64,000 nt of DNA from Polyangia bacterium (GTDB lineage Bacteria > Myxococcota_A > Polyangia > Nannocystales > Nannocystaceae). Shown here piece by piece: positions 40,437 through 49,946 of this stretch (positions are counted from its first letter, which is position 1; the number at the start of each line of letters is the position of its first letter). The notes beneath the pieces were generated by a model, which did not search any database, was not told where the DNA came from, and was given only the letters and a program-made list of their open reading frames with translations. The DNA is taken from positions 62,001-126,000 of the forward strand of contig JAUHWG010000024.1 in NCBI GenBank assembly GCA_030424595.1, given 5' to 3'. The position numbers and the translations under genes were made by a program.

Positions 40437-42140
40437 ATGCAGGTATACCCCTGGATCCTCGCCGGCTCGCTCGCCGGCTCGCTCGTCCTCAGCGGCTGCT
40501 ACGACGACAGCGTCTACCACGACCTCGTCGAGCTCCAGGCCGAGACCGGCGACACCGACTCAGACGCTGGCTCGGGCACCGGCTCGGGCGCTGGCGGATC
40601 GGCGACGGGTGTCTCCGGGGTGACGATCACCGACGGCAGCCCTCAGGACACCGACTCGGACACCGACGGTGAGGCCACGGACGGTGCAGGCGCACCCGGA
40701 GGCGCCCCCGGCGAGGGGCTCGGGGCCGACCTGCCACCGCTGATCTCCGCCCTCAGGATCGACGGCGAGGCCGGCGACGGCGCGGTGTTTAAGGGGGTAC
40801 GCACGGCGCTCCTCGAGGTCGACGCGAGCGATGATCGCTCCCTCGAGTCCGTCACCTTCTCGGTCGACGACGTGCCGGTCGTGACCCTCACTCAGCCGCC
40901 CTACCGCTACGCCTGGGTGATCGACGACGTGATCGCCTCCTCCGCGCACACGCTCCGCGCCGAGGCCCGCGACGACAGCGACCAGAGCAGCCACTGCGTC
41001 GCGAAGGTGACCTTTGACCTGCCCCCCGGCGGCAGCGAGCTTTGGAACGACCCAGGCCTCCCCTTCTACGCCGGCTCCGTCGACGATCTCGCGCTCTCCC
41101 CCAAGGGCTCGGTGATCGCCGCCGGGTCCCGCTCGCTCGACAATGAGAGCCCCCTGGCCCAGGCCGTGGTCCGCATTGTCAGCCCGCTCTCCGGCGGGCT
41201 CGAGCTCGACGTCGCCTACCCCAAGGACGATGTCGACGGCGCCTACCGAGCCCGCGCTGTCGGGATGATGGAGGACGGGCGGATCGCCGCTGGCGGCAGC
41301 TTCATCGCCGCCGACGATCCGATGAAGCGGCCCCGCCCCTGGCTCGCGATCTTCTCGGCGAGCGGCATGCCCCTCGCGGTCAAGCTCTGGAAGGGCGAGC
41401 GCGGGGAGATCCGCGATCTCGCGGTCGTCGATGACGACGTGATCATCACCGGCGATCGCATCAAGGCCGGGGCGAGCCAGGCCTGGATCGCCCGCGCCGA
41501 CGGGGAGCTCGCGCTCGATTGGGAGCGGATCCTCGAGGTCCCCGGGAGCGAGTGGTCGTCCTCCCGCGCCCTCGCGCTCGCCGATGACGGCGCCCTCTAC
41601 ATCGCCGGCACGACCTTCGACGGGGTCACCCCGCGGGTGCTCGCCGCGAGCATCGGCGACGGCGGGCTCCCCCTCTGGAGCGGACCGGTGCCGGCCCTCG
41701 GCGAGGGCGGGGACTTCGGCGAGGCGCTGGCCATCAGCGCCGACGGCAAGCTCCTGATCGGCGGCGCCGTCAACTACGAGGACGGTCAGCAGATGAGCCT
41801 CCGATGGCTCCACCCCGAGAGCGGCGAGACGAGCGGCGACTTCACGATCCCGAGCGTCGTCGACGGCGACCAGCGGGTGATGGGCGTGACGGTCGATCAC
41901 CTCGGCAGGGTCTACGTCACGGCGAACATCACGGGCACCGACGATGACGTCAACGTCGTCGTCTACAAGCGGAGCATCGACGGCGGCGCGTCGCACTGGG
42001 AGCAGCTCTACGACAGCGGCGATGATCTCTACGATCAAGGGAGCGCGATCACGGTCGACCCCCACGGCTACGTCTACGCCGGCGGCAGCCGCAGCGCGCA
42101 GGGCTGGCCCCGCTGGTGGGTCCAGGGTCACAACCCCTGA
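40437..42140 (+). CDS. Lipoprotein with Ig-like and beta-propeller-type repeats
   Basis: The 567-residue protein has a signal ending in LVLSGC. A linker rich in Gly/Thr/Asp/Ser (about 30-100) leads to an Ig-like segment (LEVDASDDRSLESVTFSVDD, typical of polycystic-kidney/Ig folds, about 110-190). The rest, about 200-565, is built of repeats with the form DDGALYIAGTTFDGVTPR and HLGRVYVTANITGTDDDV, like the delta-60/SBBP propeller repeats of secreted myxobacterial proteins. No catalytic residues are evident. It is likely anchored in the outer membrane, facing outside, as an adhesive or scaffold protein. Its start codon is an ATG at 40437 following TTGTAG with no strong ribosome site. Confidence 0.78.
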   Translation: MQVYPWILAGSLAGSLVLSGCYDDSVYHDLVELQAETGDTDSDAGSGTGSGAGGSATGVSGVTITDGSPQDTDSDTDGEATDGAGAPGGAPGEGLGADLPPLISALRIDGEAGDGAVFKGVRTALLEVDASDDRSLESVTFSVDDVPVVTLTQPPYRYAWVIDDVIASSAHTLRAEARDDSDQSSHCVAKVTFDLPPGGSELWNDPGLPFYAGSVDDLALSPKGSVIAAGSRSLDNESPLAQAVVRIVSPLSGGLELDVAYPKDDVDGAYRARAVGMMEDGRIAAGGSFIAADDPMKRPRPWLAIFSASGMPLAVKLWKGERGEIRDLAVVDDDVIITGDRIKAGASQAWIARADGELALDWERILEVPGSEWSSSRALALADDGALYIAGTTFDGVTPRVLAASIGDGGLPLWSGPVPALGEGGDFGEALAISADGKLLIGGAVNYEDGQQMSLRWLHPESGETSGDFTIPSVVDGDQRVMGVTVDHLGRVYVTANITGTDDDVNVVVYKRSIDGGASHWEQLYDSGDDLYDQGSAITVDPHGYVYAGGSRSAQGWPRWWVQGHNP

Positions 42141-42296
42141 CGCCGACACCTGGGCGAGAGAACAGGAGCGAACGAGCAGAGCAGAGCCGCGAGGGGATGA
42201 CCTCTTCACGGGGGGCGAAGACGCGCCGGCCAACATCGGCACGGTGGGGAGGACGACCGGCTGCGAATGTGCTGACCCGGTGTACGCTTGCCTGCG

Positions 42297-44945
42297 GTGA
42301 CTCTGCGCGGCGAAGAGCAGCAAGCGAAGCTGCGCCTGACAAACCGCATACTCTGGCTCGTCGTCGCGAGCGCGGTCCTAGCGATGCTCCCCGCGGCGCT
42401 GCTGACCGCCACCGCCGACGCGGTCCAGTGGCAGCACGCCGCCTTCGCCCTGGCCTTCGCGGGGCTCGCGGGGGCGGCTCTCCGCACCCAGCGACGCTTG
42501 GCCGACATCGGCCCCGAGCGCGCCCTCGAGGCCGCGCTGACGGCGATGCTGACGGTGTCGACGATCATCTGCCTGTTGATGCGCCTGCCCCAAGCGTTGA
42601 TCGCCGCGACCTTCGCCTTCATCGTCTTGGTCAGCGCACCGCGGGTCCTCAGCCGGCAGCGGACCGACCGCTGGGTGACGATCGCGATCGTCGCCGGCCT
42701 AGGCCTGAGCCTCACGGACTTCGTCCCGATCCCCGTCCGGATCGAGGCCAGCGAGGCGATCCTACAGCCCCTAGAGCTGACGATCGCCACCGCCGTCGCG
42801 GCCTTCGCCGCCCTCGCGATCCGCGAGCTCCGCCGCTTCCCGATCCAGACCAAGATCTATCTGACCGCGCTCCTCCTCGCGGTCGTGCCGATGTCCCTGG
42901 TGATCGCGGCCTTCCGCACCGGCATCCAGGAGCGCGACGCCACGAGGCAGGCCAACAACCTCGAGCGCCGCGCCGCCCTCTTCGCCGACACCCTCGATAG
43001 CTACCTCGGAAGAGAGCTGCTCATGCTCGCCGACCTGAGCGCGAGCCCGGAGGTCGGCGACGCCTGCCGGCGCGACGAGGAGCGCGCCGAAGTCCCCGTC
43101 GGCGGCGGGAAGGAGAGCGCCGCCATGGAGCCCCCTAAGCGCGCAGCCAAGGGCTCCGCGAAGGCCGCTGCCGAGGCCGACGCCGCCCAGGCCGCCCAGG
43201 CCGCCCAGGCCGCCGAAGAAGAGTCCCGCGAGGAGCTCGCCGAGCTCGCCGAGCGACGTCTCGATCCTGCCCGCGAGCTCCTCCGCCAGGAGCTCGCGAA
43301 GGCCCCCTTGCGCCGCTCGCTCGCCCTCGTCCCGGCGGAGCGCGAGGCGCCCTCGCTCACCGTCGGCGAGCCTCTCCTCGACGTCCGCCTCGGCGGTCCC
43401 AACATCACGGTCCACACCGTCGACCCCGCGCTCGGCTCCCAGCTCCTCCTGAGCCGGCCGACCTCGGGGGGGTGCTCGCTCGTTCTCGGCCTCCAGCCGG
43501 GGCTCCTCCGCACCTGGACCCGGCTCGCGGCGCTCGTCAGCGGCGATGTCATCGTCCTCCGCGACGGCGACGATCTCTCGCTCGCGGCCGCGGGCGACGG
43601 AGAGCTGCTCAAGCGGCTGGGGAGCGACGAGGACCTCCCTGCGGTCGCGAGCATGATCGGCTCAGGTGACACGCCGCGGCCGGTGACGACGCTCCTGCTC
43701 CGCGATCGCCCCTCGGTCGACGCCAACATCGCGATCGCGGCGATGCAACGCTCCGGCTGGAGCCTGATCCTCCTCCCCAGCACGGTCGCGACCAGCACAG
43801 CGCTCGTCGCGATCCGTCGCGCGCTCCTCCTCGCGCTCCTCGTCGCGGGCGCTGCGACCCTCTCCGCGTTCTACCTCGGGCGCCACCTCGGCCGACCGCT
43901 GCACCAGCTGAGCGAGGGGCTCGCCCGCTTCACCGCCGGCGCGATCGAGACCCGCGTCGAGGTCGACTCCGAGGACGAGGTCGCCGACCTCGCCGCCAAC
44001 TTCAACGCCATGGCGACCCAGGTCGGCAGCCTCCTCCACTCCCTCGAGGAGCAGGCCAGGCGCCTCCGCGATGAGATCGCCGAGCGCACTGAGCAGGAGG
44101 TCCACCTGCAGGCGCTCAACGAGGAGCTGAGCGACGCGCGCGACCAGGCGATGGCGGCGAACCGGGCGAAGAGCGCCTTCCTGGCGGGGATGAGCCACGA
44201 GCTGAGGACCCCGCTCAACGCGATCATCGGCTACTCCGAGCTCCTCCACGAGGACGCCACCGAGGGCGGCCATGAGGGCATGGCCGCCGACGCGCAGGCG
44301 GTCGCGAGCTCGGCCAAGCACCTGCTCGCGCTGATCAACGACATCCTCGACCTCTCGCGGATCGAGTCCGGCCGGATGCGCCTCAAGATCGAGGAGTTCG
44401 ACGTGGCGGCGATGCTCCGCGACGTCGTCACGGCCGCCGAGCCGCTCGCGGAGCGCCAGGGCAACGCGCTCAGGCTGAGCATCGACCGCGAGCCGGTGCT
44501 GATGATCAGCGACGAGACCAAGATCCGGCAGTGCATCCTCAACCTCGTGAGCAACGCCGCCAAGTTCACCGAGCGCGGGACCATCGACATCCGCCTGAGC
44601 CGCGAGAAGCTCGGGGTCCTCCCCTGCCTGGTCTTCGAGGTCTCCGACACCGGGATCGGCCTCGAACAGGAGGCGCTCACCGACCTCTTCCGCGCGTTCT
44701 CCCAGGTCGACTCTGAGCTCGCGCGCAAGCACACGGGGACCGGCCTCGGGCTGACGATCACCCGTCGCCTCGCCCGCAAGCTCGGCGGTGAGATCCTGGT
44801 CGCCAGCGAGGTAGGGGTCGGGACGACCTTCACGATCCGACTGCCTCAGCACTACCAGTCCGCCGGCGACAGCATGACCTGGGGGCAGAGCGTCGCCTCG
44901 GCGATCGAGCGCTCCTCAGCGTCGCTGCAGATCCCGATCAAGTGA
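42297..44945 (+). CDS. Membrane sensor histidine kinase (HAMP-HisKA-HATPase)
   Basis: The protein is about 882 residues. Five or so membrane helices lie in the first 190 residues, then a helix near 200 opens an extracytoplasmic sensor domain (about 220-505) that contains an Ala/Gln/Glu repeat (AAQAAQAAQAAEE). A final membrane helix (ALLLALLVAGAATLSAFYL) leads to a HAMP linker (about 526-580), a coiled coil and the kinase core: phosphoacceptor FLAGMSHELRTPLNAII near 631, N box CILNLVSNAAKF, G1 VSDTGIGL and G2 GTGLGLTI near 814. There is no receiver domain and no response regulator next door, so it is an orphan kinase, which is usual in myxobacteria. GTG at 42297 is preferred to TTG at 42288; neither has a good ribosome site. 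Confidence 0.88.
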   Translation: MTLRGEEQQAKLRLTNRILWLVVASAVLAMLPAALLTATADAVQWQHAAFALAFAGLAGAALRTQRRLADIGPERALEAALTAMLTVSTIICLLMRLPQALIAATFAFIVLVSAPRVLSRQRTDRWVTIAIVAGLGLSLTDFVPIPVRIEASEAILQPLELTIATAVAAFAALAIRELRRFPIQTKIYLTALLLAVVPMSLVIAAFRTGIQERDATRQANNLERRAALFADTLDSYLGRELLMLADLSASPEVGDACRRDEERAEVPVGGGKESAAMEPPKRAAKGSAKAAAEADAAQAAQAAQAAEEESREELAELAERRLDPARELLRQELAKAPLRRSLALVPAEREAPSLTVGEPLLDVRLGGPNITVHTVDPALGSQLLLSRPTSGGCSLVLGLQPGLLRTWTRLAALVSGDVIVLRDGDDLSLAAAGDGELLKRLGSDEDLPAVASMIGSGDTPRPVTTLLLRDRPSVDANIAIAAMQRSGWSLILLPSTVATSTALVAIRRALLLALLVAGAATLSAFYLGRHLGRPLHQLSEGLARFTAGAIETRVEVDSEDEVADLAANFNAMATQVGSLLHSLEEQARRLRDEIAERTEQEVHLQALNEELSDARDQAMAANRAKSAFLAGMSHELRTPLNAIIGYSELLHEDATEGGHEGMAADAQAVASSAKHLLALINDILDLSRIESGRMRLKIEEFDVAAMLRDVVTAAEPLAERQGNALRLSIDREPVLMISDETKIRQCILNLVSNAAKFTERGTIDIRLSREKLGVLPCLVFEVSDTGIGLEQEALTDLFRAFSQVDSELARKHTGTGLGLTITRRLARKLGGEILVASEVGVGTTFTIRLPQHYQSAGDSMTWGQSVASAIERSSASLQIPIK

Positions 44946-44992
44946 TCGAGCGCGCTCTCGCCCAGCCTCCGACCAGCCTGCGCCCCTGTGTT

Positions 44993-46054
44993 CTACGCGA
45001 AGGAGACCGCGCCGCTGTTGGCGAGACCTTCGCTCAATCCGCGGAGGAGCGCGACCGCGTTGACCCCGAGCATCTCGGTGCAATAGCCGCCCTCCTGGAC
45101 GGCGATCACCGGCCCGCCGAGGCGACCTATCCGCTCGCCGATCGCCGCGAAGTCGTGGGTGTCGAGGGTGAACTTGCCGAGCGGATCATCCTTGTAGCCG
45201 TCGAGCCCCGCCGAGAGGATCAGCGCCGCCGGATCGAAGAGACGGATCCGCGGGAGCACGAGCTCGTCGAGCACGCGCAGGTACTCCTGACCGTCGACGC
45301 CCCCGGGCAGGGGGATGTTGAGGTTCATACCGGCGCCCTCCCCCTCCCCCGACTCCTCGGTCCAGCCGGCGAAGTAGGGGTAGAAGTCGCGGGGGTCGCC
45401 GTGGATCGAGATCACCAGCACCCGCGGGTCGGCGTAGAAGATCGCCTGCGTGCCGTTGCCGTGGTGAAAGTCGATGTCGAGGATCACCACGCGGCCGTGC
45501 TCCGCGATCCGGGCGGCGACGATCGCCGCGTTGTTGAAGTAGCAGTATCCGCCGAAGAGATCGCGCTGGGCGTGGTGCCCCGGCGGACGGCACAGGGCGT
45601 ACGAGAGGCGAGCGCCCCCCTCGGTCACGGCGAGGCCCGCCTCGTGGGCCGCGGCCGCGCTCCAAGCCGCCGCCTCCCAGGTCGTCGACGCCAGCGGAGT
45701 TCCGGAGTCAAAGCAGAAGAAGCCGGCCTGGTGGAGGTCGAGCGGGTTCGGCTGGGCCTGGTCGCGCTTGGGAAAGACCGTCGGGAAGAAGGTCGACCCT
45801 GGATCGAGCTTCGCGTGGGCGGTCTGGTAGAGGGTCGACAGGCGCGGATCGTGGATGCTCCGCAGCCACGTCGCCGGAAAGTCCACGGGCGGGCGGACGC
45901 AGAACATCGGGTCCTCGCCGAGGGCAGCGAGGATATTCTCCGCTCTGTGCGTGGTCTCGGGGTGATCGACGCGCTCGCCGAACGCCCACTCGTAGAGCGG
46001 CTTGTGATCGAGCTGTCGCGGGTGGAAGAAGACCGGAACGTCCTTGATGATCAC
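44993..46054 (-). CDS. Histone-deacetylase-fold amidohydrolase
   Basis: The 353-residue protein has every catalytic element of the HDAC/acetylpolyamine amidohydrolase family: RPPGHHA with the His pair, YCYFNNAAI, the zinc ligands in DIDFHHGNGTQ and SAGLDGYKDDPLG, and the transition-state Tyr in EGGY. It should remove an acetyl group from an amine-bearing small molecule or a protein lysine. The start is GTG at 46054: AGGAGG precedes it by 7 bases and the codon overlaps the upstream stop as GTGA. Coupling to an acetyltransferase of the beta-lysine type suggests acetylated beta-lysine or another acetylated amino compound as substrate. That is inference. Confidence 0.9.
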   Translation of the reverse strand: MIIKDVPVFFHPRQLDHKPLYEWAFGERVDHPETTHRAENILAALGEDPMFCVRPPVDFPATWLRSIHDPRLSTLYQTAHAKLDPGSTFFPTVFPKRDQAQPNPLDLHQAGFFCFDSGTPLASTTWEAAAWSAAAAHEAGLAVTEGGARLSYALCRPPGHHAQRDLFGGYCYFNNAAIVAARIAEHGRVVILDIDFHHGNGTQAIFYADPRVLVISIHGDPRDFYPYFAGWTEESGEGEGAGMNLNIPLPGGVDGQEYLRVLDELVLPRIRLFDPAALILSAGLDGYKDDPLGKFTLDTHDFAAIGERIGRLGGPVIAVQEGGYCTEMLGVNAVALLRGLSEGLANSGAVSFA

Positions 46055-47124
46055 GTGCTCGCCTCCTGCGCGTCGCCGTCCGCGGACGCTGTCGTCGTCG
46101 TGGATGCCGAGGATGCCGAGGATGCCGCGGTGACAGCAGCCCTCCCGTCCGTGGACTGTAGAGGGCGGAGATCCTTGACCCAGATGTTCATGTCCTCGTA
46201 GGCGCCGTAGATGTCGCAGTTGTTGATCAGGCGGCCCGTGTACTCGTAGCCGAGCTGGAAGAAGACGCTGTTCATCCCGTAGGAGCGACCGCGGGCCATG
46301 GTGTAGGCGCAGACGTAGGCGCGCCGGCAAAGCTCCTCCTCGAGCCGCAGCAAGAGGTGGCTCATCAGCCCCTTCCCCCGGGCCTCCTTGCGGGTCGCGC
46401 AGTCGGTCAGCTCCGCCGCCCGCTTGCTCGGCATCAGCTCCGCGCTCGCCGCTGCGACGACCGAGTTATTGTGGACGCACACGGCGAAGAGCGACTCCTT
46501 TTGGAAGATGTGCTCGAGGTAGCTCGCGTGCTTGAGCGGCGACGGATACGAGTCGAAGATCTCCTGGTAGAGTTCCAGGAGCGAGAAGATGTCCTCGCGA
46601 CGGGCGAGGCGGATGGAGTAGCCCTCGGGCACCGGCTTGGGCGTGCGAGCGCCGACGTCGCGGGCGGAGATCTGCTCGATGAGCAAGGTCTCGTCCATCA
46701 GGTTCGGCGAGTCGAGCCGCTCCTGCGAGCGGAACTTGGAGACGACGAAGGCATCCTCGCCGCCGTGGTAGTACTCGAGCACCGCCTCTAGGACGTAGCC
46801 GAAGCGGAGGAAGCTCTGCCAGTCGTCGTGGCTGGCCATGACGATGATCTTGTCAAAGCCGTTGGCGTCCGCGAGCTTGCGCAGCGAGAGCACCAGCTGA
46901 GCGACGTCCGTCGCGGTGTAGTTGAGCACGCGCAGGCGCTGGTTGTACTGATCGAGGAAGAGCTCCGCCTCGAAGTCCGCCGTCTCGAGGCGGTGCTCCA
47001 GGCCGTAGACCACGCCGACAGCCTTCACCGTCTGCCCATCCCCGAGCACGAGCTCGACCACGCCGAGCGGTGATCGAGCCTTTGTCGGCACGGGCTTGAT
47101 GTCGGGGACCAAGGGCGGAGTCAT
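46051..47124 (-). CDS. ablB: GNAT acetyltransferase resembling beta-lysine N-acetyltransferase
   Basis: The product is about 357 residues. The N-terminal half (RVLNYTATDVAQLVLSLRKL, NGFDKIIVMASHDDWQSFL, GYVLEAVLEYYHGGEDAF) has the pattern of AblB, the enzyme that acetylates beta-lysine to make the compatible solute N-acetyl-beta-lysine. The C-terminal half is a GNAT fold with the acetyl-CoA loop ATRKEARGKGLMSHLL. The partner lysine 2,3-aminomutase (AblA) is not in the window, so the in vivo substrate could differ. The tail is a Ser/Thr/Ala repeat absent from typical AblB. ATG 47124 is preferred to ATG 47160, whose first codons include AAA and AGA, unlike the rest of the gene. It overlaps the deacetylase gene. 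Confidence 0.75.
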   Translation of the reverse strand: MTPPLVPDIKPVPTKARSPLGVVELVLGDGQTVKAVGVVYGLEHRLETADFEAELFLDQYNQRLRVLNYTATDVAQLVLSLRKLADANGFDKIIVMASHDDWQSFLRFGYVLEAVLEYYHGGEDAFVVSKFRSQERLDSPNLMDETLLIEQISARDVGARTPKPVPEGYSIRLARREDIFSLLELYQEIFDSYPSPLKHASYLEHIFQKESLFAVCVHNNSVVAAASAELMPSKRAAELTDCATRKEARGKGLMSHLLLRLEEELCRRAYVCAYTMARGRSYGMNSVFFQLGYEYTGRLINNCDIYGAYEDMNIWVKDLRPLQSTDGRAAVTAASSASSASTTTTASADGDAQEAST

Positions 47125-47362
47125 GCCGCCGCTATGCCCGGCTCTCTCTCTTTTCGCCATGCGTTTGCTCAAGACGCCCCTCCGCGCCTCTCTGGCGGGC
47201 CTGAGCGGCGGGCCTGCAGCACCCCCCTCCAAGCGCGAGACGACCGATCGACCCGCGGCAGCGCGGCGTCTGTAGATCCACCGCGACGACGGACGGCGAT
47301 CGACGATCGACGCCGAGCGCCGCCGAGCGATGACTACGGGTCTTGCACAGAAGACAGCGCGC

Positions 47363-47851
47363 CTACGTCGCGGCTGCGATCGTCGCGAAGGCCTCAATTA
47401 CGCCGGGAGGTGCCTGTACGAGCTCGATGAGCACCCCCTGCCCCCCCACAGGCGCAGACTCGCTCCCCTTCGGGTGGATGAAGCAGACATCGTGACCGGC
47501 CGCGCCTGCGCGGATCCCTCCGGGCGTGAAGCGAACACCCTGACCCATAAGCCAGGTTACAGCGGCCGCGAGATCGTCGACCCAGAGGCCGACATGGTTC
47601 AGCGCTGGCTCGTGGACCTTCGGACGCTTGTCCGGGTCGATCGGCTGCATCAGGTCGACCTCGACCGCGAAGGCCCCCGCCCCGGCGACCGCGATGTCTT
47701 CGTCGACGTTCTCTCGCTCCGAGCGGAAGGCGCCGGTGACCTCGAGGCCGAAGAGATCGACCCAGAGGTGGCGCAGGGCCCCCTTGTCGGCCGCGCCGAC
47801 GGCGATCTGTTGGACACCGAGGATCCGAAAGGGTCGCTGCGCTGAGGTCAT
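47363..47851 (-). CDS. VOC (glyoxalase/epimerase) superfamily protein
   Basis: The 162-residue protein has two beta-alpha-beta-beta-beta modules of the vicinal oxygen chelate fold: RILGVQQIAVGAADKGALRH at the start and LNHVGLWVDDLAAAVTWL after residue 80. It resembles methylmalonyl-CoA epimerases and glyoxalase I. Likely metal ligands include Glu in AVEVDL, His in LNHVGL and Glu in LIELVQ. The first ligand His of the family is replaced by Gln (VQQIAVG), which may alter metal use or activity. The reaction is therefore not assignable from sequence alone. The ATG at 47851 was chosen as the only start near the conserved first strand. Confidence 0.78.
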   Translation of the reverse strand: MTSAQRPFRILGVQQIAVGAADKGALRHLWVDLFGLEVTGAFRSERENVDEDIAVAGAGAFAVEVDLMQPIDPDKRPKVHEPALNHVGLWVDDLAAAVTWLMGQGVRFTPGGIRAGAAGHDVCFIHPKGSESAPVGGQGVLIELVQAPPGVIEAFATIAAAT

Positions 47852-47871
47852 CGACGGGACGATACACCAGC

Positions 47872-47957
47872 GCGCTCGCCCCCCGCGCTCGTCCCCCGCG
47901 CTCGTCCCCCGCGCTCGTCCCCGACGCTCGTCCCCCGCGCTCGTCGCCGGCGCTCGC
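47872..47957. repeat. 13-base tandem repeat between VOC and miaE genes
   Basis: About seven imperfect copies of GCGCTCGTCCCCC fill most of the 116-base gap between the two minus-strand genes. No hairpin of note forms within the unit. It looks like a minisatellite in non-coding DNA. Confidence 0.85.
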
Positions 47958-47967
47958 CCTGACGAGC

Positions 47968-48549
47968 TCAGTTGTGCATGCGAGGCTCGTCCGGGGCCGC
48001 CGCGACCACCTCGGCCTCGTGGGCGGCCACCTCGTCCAGGCGCCTGCGCAGCGCCTCCTCCGGGACCAGCTCGAGCGCCCGCGCGAGCTCGACGTAGGTG
48101 TTGAAGTGACGGGCCTCGCTCGCCAAGAGGCCGCGGTAGAGGCGGGCGAGGCCGGGCTCCTCCAGGCTCTCGGCGAGGAGCTGCATCCGCTCACAGGAGC
48201 GGGCCTCGATCAGCGCGCAGCACAGGAGGGTGTCGAGGAGGCGCAGAGGCTCGCCTTTGCGGACGATCTTCATCAGCTCGGCGGCGTAGGGGCTCGGCCG
48301 CTGGCGGCGGAACTCGAGGCCGCGACGGCGGAGGATCGCGACGACCTCCTCGAAGTGGGCGAGCTCCTCGCGGGCCAAGCGCGAGAGGGGCAGCATCAGC
48401 GAAGGCCGCTCAGGGTAGCGAAAGATCAGCGAGAGCGCGGTCGAGGCCGCCTTCTTCTCGCAATGGGCGTGATCGAGGAGGATCTCGTCGATGTTCGCCA
48501 GGGCCCGTCGGGTCCAGGCCGGATCGGAGGTGGACGCCAGGTGGAGCAT
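47968..48549 (-). CDS. miaE: tRNA 2-methylthio-N6-isopentenyl adenosine-37 hydroxylase
   Basis: The 193-residue protein is a MiaE-type di-iron monooxygenase with a ferritin-like four-helix bundle. Iron ligands are expected in IDEILLDHAHCEKKAAST, AREELAHFEEV, LIEARSCERM and ASEARHFNTY, giving the usual two E-x-x-H pairs. MiaE hydroxylates the isopentenyl side chain of the modified adenosine next to the anticodon of some tRNAs, and needs oxygen and electrons. Length matches the family (about 190-200). It is divergent from the FabV-like reductase, with about 70 bases between starts. Confidence 0.9.
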   Translation of the reverse strand: MLHLASTSDPAWTRRALANIDEILLDHAHCEKKAASTALSLIFRYPERPSLMLPLSRLAREELAHFEEVVAILRRRGLEFRRQRPSPYAAELMKIVRKGEPLRLLDTLLCCALIEARSCERMQLLAESLEEPGLARLYRGLLASEARHFNTYVELARALELVPEEALRRRLDEVAAHEAEVVAAAPDEPRMHN

Positions 48550-48620
48550 GGCGGCGGCATCGTAGCAGGCCTCGCGCCGACGATCGCGGGCCCCCTGGCG
48601 ATATGGTAAACGCCTGGGCC

Positions 48621-49877
48621 ATGCAACTCGCGCTCCCCAAGTTCCAGTTCCGCTTCATGGCGGCCATGGGCAACGTGATCTTCCCGGCCAACTTCCACCC
48701 GGTCGGCAGCCAGCGCTCGGGCGAAGTGCTGGTCGACCGCGCCCTCGACAAGCGCGCCTGGAGGACCCCTGGGGAGGGCGGTCGCTGGCTCGTCATCGGC
48801 GGCTCGGGGGGCTTTGGCTCCGCCGCGAGGGCGGTTCTCGGCGGCACGCTCGGCGCCCACACCCTCAACATCTCGTTTGACGGTCAGCCGCAGCCGGAGA
48901 GCCGCAACAAGATCCGCAAGATCGGCAGCCCTGGCTTCCACCGCAACGTCGGCATCGAGCGGCGCCTCCGCGGCGAGGGCCTGGTCGCCCTCAGCCACAA
49001 CGCGGACGCCTTCGACCCGGCGACCATCACCGCCGCGATCGCAGCGATCACGGACGAGCTCGGCGGTCCGCTCGACGGGATCGTCTGGGCCCTCGCCGCG
49101 CCGCGGGCGACCGACCCCCGCACCGGCGCCGCGGTCAACAGCGCCCTCAAGCCGCTCGGCGCCCCGGTCTCGATCAAGAGCTTCGGCGACCGCGGCCGCG
49201 ACGGTGCCGCCCCCGAGGTGACGGAGTTTGAGATCCAGCCGGGCACCCCCGAGGAGGCGGTCGCCACCCAGTTCGTCATGGGCGGGGCGATCGTCGAGCG
49301 CTGGATCCGGGCACTCCTGGAGGCTGGCGCGCTGGCGAAGGGTTTCCGCCTGCTCACGATCTCCTACCGCGGCAACCCGCTCAACGCCGGGATCTACCGC
49401 AACGGCCTCATCGGCCTCGCCAAGGCCGATCTCGAGTTCCAGACCAAGGCCCTGGACGGCCTCCTCACCCGCGAGGTCGAGGGGCGCGCCTTCGCGGTCG
49501 AGGGTCCCGCGGTGGTCACCGAGGCCTCCGGCGGGATCCCGGGCGTCCCCTTCTACATGGCGCTCCTCCTCGACGTCCTCGGCGACCGCTTCGAGGATCC
49601 CCTGGCGTCGATGCTGCGGATGTTCTTGGAGAAGCTCCCCGCGGGCGGGGAGGCCGTGGTCGACGAGGAGGGCCTGGTGCGGATGGACGACCGCGAGCTC
49701 GAGGACGGGATCCAGGCCGAGATGCGGGCCCGCTTCGACGGCTACGCGGTCGGCGACAGCTTCGACGGCGCCCTCTTCGATCGCTTTCTCCAGGACTACG
49801 CCCGGACCCGCGGCTTCGCGCTGGAGGATGTCGACTACGACGCGGAGTTCGACACCGACGCGATCTGCGGCGTCTGA
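48621..49877 (+). CDS. FabV-type enoyl-ACP/trans-2-enoyl-CoA reductase
   Basis: The protein is about 418 residues, typical of FabV. It shows the nucleotide-binding loop LVIGGSGGFGSA, ALAAPRATDPRTGAAVNS (the LASPxRxDPxTG-like signature), VMGGAIVERWI and the catalytic Tyr-x8-Lys pair in IYRNGLIGLAKADL. FabV enzymes reduce the enoyl double bond in the last step of fatty-acid elongation and are resistant to triclosan. Differences such as SYRGN where SYIG is usual, and no Thr-Tyr-Pro before the active Tyr, make it a divergent member that may act on CoA rather than ACP substrates. An ATG at 48603 is in frame but includes GTA, a codon rarely used here, so 48621 is preferred. Confidence 0.82.
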   Translation: MQLALPKFQFRFMAAMGNVIFPANFHPVGSQRSGEVLVDRALDKRAWRTPGEGGRWLVIGGSGGFGSAARAVLGGTLGAHTLNISFDGQPQPESRNKIRKIGSPGFHRNVGIERRLRGEGLVALSHNADAFDPATITAAIAAITDELGGPLDGIVWALAAPRATDPRTGAAVNSALKPLGAPVSIKSFGDRGRDGAAPEVTEFEIQPGTPEEAVATQFVMGGAIVERWIRALLEAGALAKGFRLLTISYRGNPLNAGIYRNGLIGLAKADLEFQTKALDGLLTREVEGRAFAVEGPAVVTEASGGIPGVPFYMALLLDVLGDRFEDPLASMLRMFLEKLPAGGEAVVDEEGLVRMDDRELEDGIQAEMRARFDGYAVGDSFDGALFDRFLQDYARTRGFALEDVDYDAEFDTDAICGV

Positions 49878-49890
49878 GGCGGGTCCTCCC

Positions 49891-49946
49891 GAGCTCTCGC
49901 GGGGCTGAGCTCTCGCGGGGCTGAGCCCTCGCGGGGCTGAGCCCTC
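49891..49946. repeat. 16-base tandem repeat after the FabV-like gene
   Basis: GAGCTCTCGCGGGGCT occurs twice exactly, then once as GAGCCCTCGCGGGGCT, then as a half copy. It begins 14 bases after the FabV-like stop codon, in the gap between convergent genes. Each unit contains GAGCTC and could form weak stems with its neighbours, but no terminator-like structure with a T tract is present. Confidence 0.9.
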
